In this document: positions 1 through 13,900 of the stretch, one piece after another | Layout: every line of letters begins with the position of its first letter | How positions within the stretch are numbered: position 1 is the first letter of the stretch | Program-made: the position numbers and the translations under genes | Assembly (NCBI GenBank): GCA_030141605.1 | Contig: JAQGDQ010000291.1 | Coordinates: 43,071 to 105,070, forward strand | DNA length: 62,000 nucleotides | Origin: Tubiluchus corallicola | Lineage: Eukaryota; Priapulida; Priapulimorpha; Priapulimorphida; Tubiluchidae | Direction of reading: 5' to 3' | The notes under the pieces: generated by a model | The model's database searches: none | What the model was told of the DNA's origin: nothing | What the model saw: only the letters and a program-made list of their open reading frames with translations

Positions 1-3000
1 TAGGCAGGATGAGATTACTTTTGAGAAAGGTGCTATAGTAACTGTGATAGAAAAAAATTTCCACGGATGGTGGCGTGTTAGGTAATTATGTTAATAAACT
101 TGAGCAGTTAGTGCAAGACTGGTAAGGTAACCGTAGTGTCAGAGAGAGAGAGTTACATTTTGCTGCTGTAACATTTTATCAAAGTAAGTTAATACTTTTA
201 TTCAATGTTTAATTACGCTGAAAACTTGTGGAAATCTGCTAAAAAAAATTTAGGGGATTTAGCAAAATGGTCTGTAGTGATTCGTTTTAGTTTGAAATTG
301 TCAGAGCATCAATGGTAGTGATCTTCATTTTCCAGCAAAATAGTTAACCTGTCTATTTGTTTTATTAGTTATAATGGCATGGATGGCTTAGCGCCAGCCA
401 CCTATTTGCAAAAGGTGCACGACGATCTCCACAAACGAACCAATGAACTATCACCTTTGCAGCCCATACAGATCGTTTCTAATGTCATGGAACTTAGCCG
501 CCTCATGAAAGAGGAACAAGAACGGAAGGCTGCCAGCCCGGTAGCTCAGCCTCGTCCGACTCGCAGGCGCAGCTCATTAGGGATCATCTTTAAACCGAAG
601 CGCAGTCGATCCATCACGTCGCAAAAAAGTCTTGACGCTCCGGACAATATGGCTAACAAACTTCTAAATGCAAAAAATGTACAGACCAATACGAATCGAT
701 CCGTGTCAGTTGGTAACTTGCTGGAGAAGGCACAGCTGAAAAACACCACACCAACATTGGGCTACCATGCTCAGCGACAACAGAGGTCTGATTTTTCTTC
801 TTCTTCATCGTCAAGTGATGCTATGCAAAGCTGTGGTAGCAGTGGTACATTACAGTCACCAGCTGGTAGCTTGCCGTCTTTCGAGACTGTTATTAAAGTA
901 AGGGGGATTTAATTTTAGCTCATATAGTTTAATAGGACACATTAATTTTATTTTGCTTTTAGCCTGTTAGTTTTTATAAGTAACTCGGTTTAATAAACCA
1001 TTTTGTAAAATGAAATTTTAATGCTGCTTTTTTGTAGCTGATTAACTAAGATTGAAACCAGTTGAACTACTCAGTGCCTTGCTGTTTTTCAGTTACAAAT
1101 ACGGGTTATACGGATTGCAAACCCAGTAATTAATAAGAAGGTTTATTTTTTTTCTGTTCTGGTTAGATAATTAGCAAATCTATACCTGCCAAATGGCTAA
1201 AACACAGTTAACTGATATTTATTGTAAGTGACACAATAGCCAGTAGAGATGTTAACAGTGATGGAGGGATACAATAAGTCTTGAGTTGTTTAAAAAAGAA
1301 CTTAGACGCTACTCTAAGTTAGATTAAAGTGTCATAATGTTCTCATGAGATTTGTCGTCTTTAATAATGTGAACGAAAATTGTTGAATGTCCTTTATAGT
1401 CAAATAAGTTCTCTGTTTTGAGTTTGTAAATTGCATTCAATGTTGTATTCATGTTATCTAAGTCAACTTATTCGTGTCAACATCTTTGAACTTCACTCAT
1501 ATATTAACCTATTAAATGATAAGAAAAGCGAAGCATATGTGCTATATTAAGCTTTTTTCGTTCTTTTACGAAAGATGAAAAACAAGCACCATGTCAATCC
1601 TGAGCTGAGTAACTTTAATTGCTCAACTCTGTTACAGCATTTGCTGTATGACAACTGTTAGGCAAAATTACATGTAAGCAGCAAGACTGACAAAGTGAAA
1701 CAACTTCTACACTACTGGATAGTGTGAATAAATGTACGTAGGATCAAAGATGTTACGTTTGTCCACTTACCCGTCTGTTCTTATAACCGGGTTTATTTTT
1801 CTTATAGAAACCGCCGCCACGGCCTAAAACTCATCCAGTACCTTTTCAGTATGTGACAATAGCGGATTTCGTTGATACCGTTGGCGATGGAATCAGCTTT
1901 AAGCAAGGTGAAATAGTGAAGGTATGATACCGACTGCTTTTTTACTAGCTAGAAACTGTTTTGTACCTGTTTTCAAGGGTTTCTATTTATGTAGACATTT
2001 TTTCTGTAGACTTGAGTTGTGAAGGAATTGCAGCAGAGAGGAATTTAGAAGAATGGTGTCTTAGTATTTTAAGCATTTGCTTACTTAGCATAAGTTAAAG
2101 TGAGCCTGAATAGTAAACGAATGGTTAACTGCGAAAAAGAATCACTTCTGGGCAGTTTCTTCTGCAGTAATGCCTCTTACTAGTTAGCTTGCTGAGAAAA
2201 GTTGTAACATTGGTTAAGACATTAGTTCAGATCATCCCAATCAATGACAATTACCAACAACTTTGACAGTTGGTTAGATTACCGTCCTGCCACACCGTCA
2301 GCATAATGGGTAGGTCATGTCATTCAGTGTTGGTGCCATCTTAACTGTCCTGCATTGTGCTTTAATTAAAAAGTTATTGGAGATACTGAGAAACAAGAAC
2401 TTCCTACCTCAAATGAGTAAGTCCAATGTCATTCTTCCAAGTTGTGCAACATACATTTGGAAAAGTGAAATCTACATTCTGAATTTCTCATTTTGGCAGT
2501 TTATAACAATAATGCTTTCAGTAAAATGATGTATAAAAGCTTCATAGAGCAGTTGTGAGTTTTGCCTGTTGCTATTGGCAACTTGGATGAATACTGTGAT
2601 GCAGGTTTTGTCGTGATGTCATCCTTTCTGTGCATTGTAATTAACTAAGCAGGCCATAGTAGTAAGTGCTGAATAAGCTCATTATCATATCATGGAAAGA
2701 ATATTATTACTGTAAATTGTAATGATACTTTGAGAGAAATATTATTTATTTTTCACTTTCACACTTGTTCACACATTTTGGTTTATTCGTAAATGCCATT
2801 TTGTGAATATTTGTTGCAGGTTTTCGAGACTAATGTGTCCGGCTGGTGGTACGTGCAAATTGGTGACCGTGAAGGTTGGGCACCCTCTACTTATATTGAG
2901 AGAAAAGTTATAGGAAAGACCGCTGATGACGTACATCGGCAGGCCAATTTTCAGCTTTCCACTAACAAAGTACAAGCTGAGAACTGGACAGTGCAAGACA

Positions 3001-4730
3001 CTTCTTTTGATGATAGTGGTATTGTTGCTGGCAGTTACCCTATTTACAGTGATGTAGCAGATGATAATGCTGGTCGTCTGTGGGGTAATGTGTATGATGA
3101 TGTTGAACCTGACCGAGGAATTCCCGACGGAACTTTTCATCAAGACATACAGAGTCCAAGCATGACAACTTCGGAAAACGTTTACGAGTTGGTGGATCCA
3201 GATTTAATGGATGCTTATCGGGCACCACCAGACGGAGCCATAGAACCTGATGCCAGCTGTCAAAATAAGCTGAAAGACTCAAGTTCTTCTCGTATTTTAA
3301 GTGATGCCGCTTCCTCAAAACAAAGTGATAGATCTCTTCAGTCATCCAAGAAGAGTAACGAGTCTCTCTCTGTGATAAGTTCAGGTACAACATTTCTGGA
3401 GAGTCCACCGAAGAGTTCTACATCGTATACCATCAGTAAAGACTCGAATATGCCACAGAGTTCACCATCGTATACCATTGGAAATAATTCAGTCACTCCA
3501 ACAAGCTCACCATCATATACAATCAGCAAAGATGTAACTGCTACAGAAAATATTTATGAAGAAGTAAAAGAGAAAGAGTCACCTGTTTCCCTTGCAAAAC
3601 CCGAAATGATTGATCTTTCATCAGGGAAATCCACCACCGTGCCAAAGTCTGCAACAGATTCGAACAAATGGAAGCCACCAAGACCTAAACCTCCTTCAAA
3701 TTTTTCATCTGGGAAAAAGTTTGGTTTTTCTCCGGCAACACTGTTTGACTCACCTGCTCAAAAGAACATACTGGCCACAAACACAGACAGCCAAGATCCG
3801 GCATCTTCTACTAAATCTTCAAGACATCCTTTTAAGAAGGATCCTGTACCATGTGTTGATGATATCAAAACCAATGATAGTAAGGAACTCAGTATAGAAA
3901 AGACACTTGCAAAACACGAAGAGTCAGCTGCGGGTACGTCTGACAAATTTGGTAATACTAAAGCTGTAAGCAAGGAAGTCAAATTGAAAGAGTCGCTTGC
4001 CAGTAGTCCAGATGTTACGTCTACCACTGACACTCAGGATGCCAAACCACAAGAAAATAAGATTCCTGTTCCCAAAACCCGACAAAAGGTGCCGTCTGAA
4101 AGTAGTAGCATCATCAGCAAACAAGAGACGTCATCTAAAATTCCCAAGCCTGCGCCACGTGTCACTGCCAAACCGTTGCTGTTGGTGAGACCTTCTGTAC
4201 CATCCAAGCCTCGTAAACTGACCTCGGCTTATTTCACTAATCTGAGAACAAAATCTTCCACTGCTTTTAGCGGACCTTTGAAACCGATTTGTCCTTCAAG
4301 GCCTGAAAAACAGGAAGAGTCTGAATCTCTTCCCAAATCTCCTAGTCTTTCCAATTCAGAGCCAACTCCAAGGCAGCGGGAATTTAACTTTCCACAAGCT
4401 GAAGCACCACAAACCCCTCCACCTGTTGAACTACGAAGCCACGGTGACAGAAATCCTAACGTTTGGGTGCAACAAAGGCGTCGCAGTTCTAACTGGAGAC
4501 CTGTCGAAAGCCCTCCACCACCTCCTTCTGATGTAAGCCACACGAAGAAAGGTTCTCAGCCTCCAGAAAAGCAAGTTAAAGCACGGCCAAGAGTCAGCGC
4601 AGTTAGGCCTAATGTAAGCCCACCACCCCCACCAGTTAGGACACCAGACTCTGATAATACAGAAAAAGGTGCCAATGATGACTCGATGGTGAAAGCGCTC
4701 AAGTCGAAGTTCGAAAGCTGTCAAAGTTAG
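1..4730 (+). CDS. SH3PXD2: SH3PXD2 (Tks4/Tks5)-like adaptor, 3' part
   Basis: Four exons are visible: <1..81 (perhaps starting at 4 after a TAG acceptor), 369..897, 1808..1921 and 2820..4730, with GT/AG junctions and matching phases (2, 0, 0). They give about 877 residues. Exon 1 carries the core of an SH3 domain (QDEITFEKG, GWWRV) that finishes in exon 2 (DGLAPATYL). Exons 3 and 4 form a second SH3 (YVTIADF, GISFKQGE, SGWWYVQIGDREGWAPSTYI). Spacing, the RRSSLG motif between them and the EGWAP signatures match SH3 domains 3 and 4 of vertebrate Tks5 as I recall them. A Ser/Pro/Lys-rich tail of about 600 residues follows, with three SYTI-containing repeats and many PxxP and RPKPP motifs, ending in KSKFESCQS. 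Tks proteins are Src substrates that organise podosomes and NADPH oxidase; this is family knowledge. The PX and first SH3 domains would lie before the window. No further SH3 precedes the stop. Confidence 0.92.
898..2819 (+). other. Introns of the SH3PXD2-like gene
   Basis: Two introns, 898..1807 and 1922..2819, split by the small exon 1808..1921. Both are AT-rich. I see no repeat or RNA gene in them. Confidence 0.7.
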
Positions 4731-6590
4731 CAAGCATTTTTCTGTGATGTATTTCAACTCCATTTAACACTGTTTTTAACTACTTTAATATGGAAATTAT
4801 CATTTGAAATAAGCCACTGCTTTGTCTTAATTATTGATCTTCATTTTTCTGAGTTTGTGTAATAACACTACATTTATTTAAATGCCACTAATATTTAACG
4901 TGGTGTACATTTGCATTTGTTGATCGGCTCACTGCACATTCATTTCATTACTACCTTCAAAATATTTTATCAGGTTCCAAGAAATTTTTAAGAAACGAAA
5001 TAACGAGTGTATTTTTATATTTTACAACTCTAACTAATGAGGCCACTGCCAGTTGAAAGTTCTATTTTTCTTGCACAGTTTATGCATTTTTGAATTTTAT
5101 AAGTATATTCATGAAATTTTGATAATTGTTCACGTCCTTTACCTCACTTATTTGGATTGGACAACTCTGTTAACGCTTCATGGATGACCCATTAACCATC
5201 AATGTTACTAGATATAGTCAATTTTCGCAGTTATTATTACTCTGTGTTTTTTTAATGCTTAATAATATGCAGTTTTGTATGTCTAGTAGTAATTTTGTAC
5301 ATAGATCTCTTCTTTTGCAATTAATTAATGCTTCTACTTGCCATTTGTTTGTTGCTTCAAGTATTGGTATGTAACTTAATAATCAAAGTTCCTAAGATTA
5401 GTGCATAATTTTATAGTACTGTGATTAGTACTACTATTAGTACTACTATTTCTAGGCTTTCTTCCTTGCTACTGGAAGTATTCGAGTTTCCGGTGTTAAA
5501 ATCTACGGGTGCCTTAAAATTATACATTATTTTCGTTGTCACAGAAGAATATTTCTGTTAAACGCTAGTCTAGTTTTCAGGTAGTTAGTTAGGATTATTG
5601 GTAATTAAACAGTCTGCAGGGTAATTATAATTCTTCCGTGTTAAACCTTTGCTATCGCTGTCTAGATGTTTGAAATGTTGAAAGTGATCGTTTTTGAAGT
5701 TAAATTATTCGCTTACGTCTTGTTAAAGTTGTTACTAACTGTGATAGAACTTTATTTTTCCACTTGCCATCAAAGCCATGATACTAATATTGAGTTCATG
5801 GTGAGTTTCAGTCATGTAGGTAGGTGTCTGCTTCTCGGTGAAAATGAATCACAGATCAACAAATGTGGAGGCTTTGTGTTTCTTATTGTGTTAATACTGT
5901 GTCCATGGTTTTTTTGCAGCACCTTGATACAACTAATGCTATAATCATGTGCTTGTGTTACCTTGTTATTTTGTTTTCTTGCATGGTGTTTTATCACTGT
6001 TCATTACCTTGTTGCTTTTTTCATGTTTCAAGCCTCTGACGGGTGACCTGTGGGCAGAGCGGGCTTCAATTCATAATGAGATTGCTTTATGCTAAAACAA
6101 TTGGATCAAGGTTACTATTAGGGCAAAAACTTTTTAAAATTCTTAGGTTTTTAAATGGGCACAGCTTTGTGACAGAATATATATATGTATGTGTTGACCT
6201 GACTAGTTGTTAAAGAATTTGCACAAATTTCATTATTTTTATCAAAACATGAAAATGAGGCTGGCATTCGCACACACTGACTGGTCGTTTTCAACTTTTT
6301 GCAGAAGTCTGAATTTTTTTTCCTACATAAACAAAAACTTTATGCCACAACCTACAGTAAACATATGCATTGAAAGTGTAAGGAAGTATACATTGGTTGA
6401 ATGTATGAATAAAACACAAAATTGTAGTGCAACATACATTCACTGTTATAAATTTAATTGCTGTAAGCATTATTATAAAAATTTAAGTCTGTTGATTGTC
6501 ATAACGGAAATCTTACAAATTTTGTGAAAAGAATTATAACTTTGTTTAAAATTCTACAAATGCTTTGAAAAACTATTTTAATAGAACTTG
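4731..6590. other. 3' UTR of SH3PXD2-like gene and intergenic DNA
   Basis: AT-rich sequence after the stop codon. A polyadenylation hexamer AATAAA occurs near 6410, but where the transcript really ends is unclear. The open frames here are short and show no protein-like composition. Confidence 0.5.
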
Positions 6591-6599
6591 TAGAAGAAA

Positions 6600-6718
6600 G
6601 TCCCTTATATCTGAGTACCTTATATACGAAGATTTTATAAGGAAAAACGTTACGAAAAATCGGGACCGGTGTTGGTGGTCCCTTATAAGCGAGTGCCTTA
6701 TAGCCGAGGTTGACTGTA
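6600..6718 (-). mobile_element. Partial Tigger/pogo-like MITE end
   Basis: Read on the minus strand it begins TA then CAGTCAACCTCGGCTATAAG, with further TATAAGG/CTCG motifs, the usual look of a pogo/Tigger terminal repeat at a TA target. No matching opposite end is visible, so it is a fragment. Confidence 0.45.
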
Positions 6719-7211
6719 CGGATTTAGAGTATTACACAACTGACTCTTTGATTTCTTGTTTTGTTATATCGTTTACCTTGTTAATTGTATTCATACCAGC
6801 AGAAATAAATTTGCGTAAATATTTGTAAGATTTACTAGTTTAATTTGACAACATGTTGAAAAGACACAAATAATGAAAGAAGATTCATAAACCATGTTCA
6901 TACAATATTAACAAAATACTTTTTAAATAGTGCTGTGGATTTAACAAAATGTCCTATATGATAAATTAACAAGATTTTCAAGGTTGTTCTGGTCGCATAC
7001 AAAGGAAATCAATAAAAGCCAGACAGCAACAATGAATAGCACGGATTTAGCAGACAATGATTGTAGCTGAAAATGACTAAACCATTTTGAAGGACATAAA
7101 ACTCGATAAATTAAAGCTTTCAAAGTTTTAAAATGCAAAAACATTAACAATTACAAGTTCTAAAATGCAAAAACTGTATAGCAAAGTGTAACTAATTTGT
7201 CCAAAGGCATT

Positions 7212-7640
7212 TTAACCCTTTCATACCCATTGTACCCCATGGGATACGAGAATATTTTCTGCCTTTAAAATTAATAAAATTTTAAAACTGACAGTTATTT
7301 GATCTGTTAATAGTTATTCTGATTTAAGCCAATAACAATAGATTAATGGTAACAAAAAGGCAAACTAGAAAATCTACATGGCATTAAAAACTGCGCAAGG
7401 TACAGTACTTTAGAGACGACTTTGCACAGATTGGCATAGCATACATACTAAATGTCTTAAATACTTTAAAAAATTATCAGCAGTCCCAAAATGAATCCCA
7501 TGGGATACAGGCTATATTTAGCATGCGGGCACAGGTAGAAAAAAATAATTATGTGTAAACAAGATGGACATACTGAACAAAAGTACCAAGCCTAAAATTT
7601 TTTTCTTACTAAAAAAATAATCTGGGACTGAAAGGGTTAA
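7212..7640. mobile_element. piggyBac-like MITE with TTAA target duplication
   Basis: The element is bounded by TTAA on both sides and has inverted ends: CCCTTTCATACCCA on the left, and CCCTTTCAGTCCCA when the right end is reverse complemented. It also contains two CCCATGGGATAC palindromic motifs (near 7237 and 7497). A CCC start with TTAA duplication is typical of piggyBac-type elements. No coding capacity. Confidence 0.8.
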
Positions 7641-7963
7641 CATCCTGGATTTAATTTGACATCACAGAATGCTTTAAACAGATTATACATATATTTTTAA
7701 ATAATACAAACAATAGAACTTTTGTAACTTAACAACAATTCGAACAAACAACAATACTAAATGCTAAAACTGATTGTAAAATGTCATTTACTTAAATTCT
7801 CAATTATCTAGGTAGCAAAATTAGACGACAAGCGACATGGTGAACATCTCTGGGGAAAAGATAATTTAAAACCAAAATATAACTTGTATTTACAACTTCT
7901 ACAATAAAATTAACTCATCATTTGTATGCGCAAATTTAAAGGTAGCAGCAATTTGGCAGAAAA

Positions 7964-10900
7964 CTAGATTCTTCGTACTTTCAAGGTGATGGCCGAGAGC
8001 GACAGAAGCACTATGATCCAGCTCAGTGTCACAATGTAGCCCAAGTTCACAACAAAATACTCTAAACCCCATCCTGTGAAAAGAAAATGTTAGGATGTGA
8101 AGTAATTTTGTGTTTTTTTGGACGAACGTCTGACAACAAAGTGACAATAAAACTGCACAATGAAAAAGTTTACATTTACCTCGCAAGAGAATGCCTCTCA
8201 TGGCTTCTGTTGGCAATGTTTGCGGCATGATTTTTGAAAAATACTGCAAGGCGGTGGGCATGGCTTCAATTGGCCATAATATTCCTAAGAAAATAAATCT
8301 AAATTAGCAAGTATTAACAACACACAAAAGACATGCAGCATATAGTCAAACAAGTGGTAAGTGGTGCATACCCTCGCTATGCTTATGGCTGCATGTGGTC
8401 AGTATCAGTTAACAGTTATGCTATATGACAAAGTATTGATTAATTTTTAATTTGTAACTTAAAATTATTTTCACATATTACTGACTAATCCAGCTATGCA
8501 CGTATAACATATACATGCGCTACTAACTAACAACTGCTGCTATACAAGAATAATGCTTTAGATAAAATATAATAATTAATTTACATTTACATTATAGTTT
8601 AACTTACATAGCTCACAGTACTAATCTAAGTAGAGTTTTGTTATTAAATAGGTAGAAGGGTGGGAGACTCGATGACCTTTCGGTCTTTTTAACACCCTGT
8701 CTCTCTTAGTAGTCACATCATTTGTTAATGCTATGTTGATTATGTTAGTGAGACATAAATTATTCTGTATTCTGTATTTAATTAGGCTTTGCCAACAACG
8801 ATAATCAATAATAAAAACGAAATTAAATAAAATTATTTATAATGACTTACATTCAAAAGCAATCACAGTAATAGTAGTTCCTTTATCATATTTTATATCT
8901 ACTAACAACTGATGATTTCACTTAGTATTATATCATGTATGATGTTATTATACATTTCTTTTCACTACTTGTTGAGAATCGTTTCACGTGCAACAACTTT
9001 CACTTCCGACTCAGCTAATGTTAACGTACTTCTAAGTATTTAATACAGATATGTTACATACAATTGGAACATTTTTGTAAATAACTATGGAAGTTTTTGC
9101 TGAATCAATCAAAGTGGTTTATTTATGATATTGCAACAATGATCAGGCTGAAATAACAACAAAATAATTACATATAATACTGCCATACTGCATAGAGCGT
9201 AAGTACAAATATAAATGTTTCGAATTATACTAATTTAAGAATTGTTCCTTTAATCACAAATGTATAACTGCCAATATACTGTTCTAAATGTTAAACATCT
9301 GCTTGACACTGCATGGAGTTCTTGTTGTTAAATGTGTTAAAAATTGCCTACTGGCAAACAGCAATACGGGTAGTCTTCGTATGCTGAAATCTTCGAGATC
9401 CTCTATTTTGGCTATTAGATCTGTGAGATGTGTATATAGCAACACTAACACTAAAAGAATGAAGCAACAAAAACCAAGTTTGCTTCATTTTTACGAAAAT
9501 ATAGCACTGCACCTTCCTTTTGAACTACAAACTGATTGAAAGCACTACAGAATAAGAACAAATTATATACCGACTTGCTAGCCTTTGCATTCAAAACAAC
9601 ACAAAATATTTTACATTGTTAAAGTGCACAAACCTGAGAGCATTATACACGGGTAAAATGATGCCAACGCCATTTGATAAGCTGTCACTTCTTCGTAACA
9701 AAGTGCAGACAGGAAAAATCCTATAATTTAAACAAGTAATAAGCTAATCTACAAAATAAATCTGGCACTATATTAGCTTTAAAATTGAGTACAGCAATTT
9801 AAATTTTTACTCGATCGATCAACATTATTTCCATATGAAAATCAAACCTGTCATACCGTACGACATTCCGCCCACTCCTTGAAACAAGGTCAATACAAAC
9901 ACGAGAGCTAATGACCCCACGTGAGGCACCTGTGAAAAATATCAAAAACCTTGGAAAGCTAAATATATAATAATAATTTCTATGATGAAAATCATTGTTT
10001 ATAAAGTACTTTATAAAAGACATTCTTAAGTCTAAACAAGAAAACAGAGTAATCTAAAATTATAATTATATATAAACCCATTAAGTAAATCACTCAGCAT
10101 CTTGCAAATAAGGGCAACTGCTGCACAGGGATTCATTGACAAACTCTACAAAAGACAAAAGCGCCTCCTTGCAGACATTCGTGGTAACAATAGGAATCAA
10201 AAACGATTAAAGAACAATTTTCAGTGCATAAGAAAAAGGCATCGACTTATCTGCCATGCTACAAGTCAAAACTAATTTTTAAATGCATTATACAGTGTTC
10301 CCTCGCTACTTTGCGGTTCGTTTATCACGGACTCGTTGTTTTGCAGGTTTTTGCGGTATTCCGTCTATAAAGTATTTTTGCACATGCGTAGTACTTATTG
10401 TACAGTAATGTATAGATTTTTGATGAATTTTGCATAAAACATCACAAAATGTATAAAAATATATTAAAAATGTTAATTCTAAAATTAAAAGAATATTATA
10501 AATCATAAAAAATTAGCATTTGCAGTAAATAGTGTATTTATTCGGCGTACGAATACACACCAAAAACGAAATGTAGTACTTGCGCCCGCTTGAGATGCTA
10601 CTTGCCGACGTGAGATTGTACACAATTATGAACATTTAAGTAAAGTTTTTTAAAAGGTACATGTACAGTATGGGAAAAGTTATTAAGGGAATGGGAAAAG
10701 GTTATGTATAAGAGTGTGGGGAGGGTTTATAATGTATAACTACTAAAATAAGTATAGCGTTCCTACTTCGCGGAAATTCACTTATTGCGGGTGGGCCTGG
10801 AACGGAGCACCCGCGATAAGTGAGGGAACACTGTAATCTCAGAATGGAGAATAACAGATAAACATACAAACGTAAGCAAAATAACAAACCTGAAATATTC

Positions 10901-13900
10901 CCAAACAGACGGCAAGCAGCAAGCTCGACTGAAACAACAATGTGAGGAACTGGGTGCAGATGTGCGCTATCATCACCTCTACTGGTGTCACACCTAACAA
11001 TCACAAAAACCAGGTGTGGCTTTCCCAATTATTGACAGTCAAACGAAAGCAGAGAGCAAAAGAGGTTCACATATTAGGGGACATAATTTGGTAAAAGTGA
11101 AAATGCTACATTTGCCGTGACCCAATATCAGATTTGTCAACAATAACATTGGCTTTGCTGAATCGGTTGCGATTGAATCGGCGACTTTCGTCCAATTACT
11201 CTTTCATGCATCTAAAAATCACTGACCAAAGTTGCCAGAATATGGTGCACATAAAGTATGTGAATGCATAATAAACCTATTGCACAAATGCCTGCATATA
11301 GTAAATGGATTTGCAAGCATTTACATGTCATGTAAACATAAGAAACAACAAGCTTGGTAGTTTTAAAACAAAACCCTAACATAAAAACAGAAACAGGGCT
11401 TGTAAATTTTACTATTATAACTTGTTGGGTAACTTCTTATATAAGCCTAATTGGTTGGTTGGCATCCATCGGTGTCGGAAGACAATGGAGTGTGCGCCAA
11501 GAGAGTCAGTTATTGATCATACTGATGGAGCTGCAGTGTTGACTGTGGCTGAGCAGTGCGATTCTTGAACGTTTTCAGGGCGCACGCCTGAGCAAGGTGT
11601 ATGGAAATCTTGAGTTGCCTAGACAACAGGCACTCCCTCTCTTCCTCGCTGGTGTAGTCCAAAGGAAAACGGAGCGATACGTTTGGCACCAGGTTGGCTG
11701 CAGGAGCTGCCGGAGTCAGTGAGCATGATGCACTAGTCCGCCTTCAGGGCTCCACTCCTGATTTGGAAGGTTTACTCCTCTACACATGGCCGTTGGATCA
11801 CTTGACCTCCTCCACCCTCTAGCCGTTGGCTGCCTTGTGCAGCTCCTCTGCCTAGTGTCGAGATACAGTGTGGGCATCTCGCAAGCCTACAGCACCTGGT
11901 ATTCCTAGGCGGTCACCCAGCCAAGTACTAACCAGGCTCTCTATGTTGCTTAACTTCGGTGATCACATGAGAACCGGTGTTTTCAACGTGATTTATAGGC
12001 CTAATAAACTTATATAAATATGTGCTGAAAATATCTGTGGATTAGTCACAGAAAACTTTGCATACATTCTCACCTGCTACAAGACTTCTGTCCAGCAGCC
12101 CTTCTTTTCTCTCCGTGATGAAAGACAAGGCAGTTAATCCTACAGCCATGAAGAATGTTACACTAAAAACAACATAGGTAACATTAAGTCATAAACAATT
12201 GTCCGTTCCACTTTAGGACACTAATTTCAATAAACATGCAGCATTTGCCTTGCCGTCAGCCACTGCTGTATCGCATTTCAGCACAGAGGCAGCGAAGTTA
12301 AGAAATTACCACAAAACAGGCAAAACAGAGATTTCATCAATCATTTTTATTTGTTATTATTTAACAATCACCTCTAATGCTGTTATAAATTATTACCATT
12401 TCACAGTACAGAGAAATTAACCTTTTTAAACACATTCCGCTACTCAATTATTTACACGTTAATGACTATTAAGACGTTTTTGATTTTGCATTTGTCTGAG
12501 TTGATTTGATTAATTATTTTGCATATGTCTGCCATGGAGCACCAGCATTTTTTTGTGTTTAACTAATAATCTTCTTAGTCTGTGTTTTATGTAGATTTAA
12601 AGGTTATAGAATCTGTGACAGATACTGCAACTACTTTCAAACGTCAGCAAAACAGTAGTATTAACAACTTCTATTTTTGTTTAATTACAAGTCTATTGTG
12701 TTTTGTTTCTCTCGGAAGGCTCGTAGAGAAAACCAGAAAACACTTCGTCAAATTAAACTAGTTTATTAAGCGAGAATTCTACAACACAAAAGTATGAAGG
12801 AACGCGAAATGGTTACAGTAAACGTGAAAATCTGGAAAACGTTTAACTGTATCTGAAGATACAAGTATACAAGAGAATGTATAAGTGACGTCCGTGCGAA
12901 ATCTGCGTGTGTGTGTGTCAGCGGCCTGCTTCGCCTTATATAGCATGCCTGAGAAGCTTCTAGAAGTTTCTTTCCAAAACATTCTACACGGTAAGACAAT
13001 TATTCTATTATAATTATAATTACAATTACAATTACAATTACAATTACAATTACAATTACAATTACAATTACAATTACAATTACAATTACAATTACAATTA
13101 CAATTACAATTACAATTACAATTACAATTACAATTACAATTACAATTACAATTACAATTACAATTACAATTACAATTACAATTACAATTACAATTACAAT
13201 TACAATTACAATTACAATTACAATTACAATTACAATTACAATTACAATTACAATTACAATTACAATTACAATTACAATTACAATTACAATTACAATTACA
13301 ATTACAATTACAATTATAATTACAATTACAATTATAATTACAATTACAATTATAATTACAATTATAATTATAGATTATAATTGTAACTGTATAACAACAG
13401 ATTATAAATAAGAATTATAAGTCTGACTTACCTACAAATAATACCTGGAGCCATATAGTCTGTGAAAGTAAAATCTGTTTCTCCATATACTGGTTCCTCA
13501 AACTAAATTAAAATCAAACAGTAATAAATAACACACTGAAAAAATTAAATAAAGAAATACCAAAAAAAGTTTTATCGGGTGACGAAACTTCCATTTTCTA
13601 CGTGACCGCTTGAAAAAAGAAAACAGAGTCGCTAAAATGGCTATGAAGAATTAAAAATAGTCAAATAAAATTAAAGGCAGTTTTCTTTACCTTAACTGGC
13701 AGGTCAATCAGACGTGGGTCCATGCCAAACTTTCGAAGAACATTCTCAGCAAACGTTTCAAATGCCAACATCAGATCAGTTTGGATAGAAAGAGCAATTT
13801 GCTGATCTGAAAAATCCATGATATTATCAGTCAGGTAAGTCAGGAGGCGGGAAGCTTGTGAAGATAATATTATCAGTCAGGTAAGTCAGGAGTAAGGGAA

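Noticed and set aside
11884-12000. Functional 5S rRNA gene
   Set aside because: Degenerate 5' end, substitutions, no terminator T-run after the 3' end, and fused to a SINE body.
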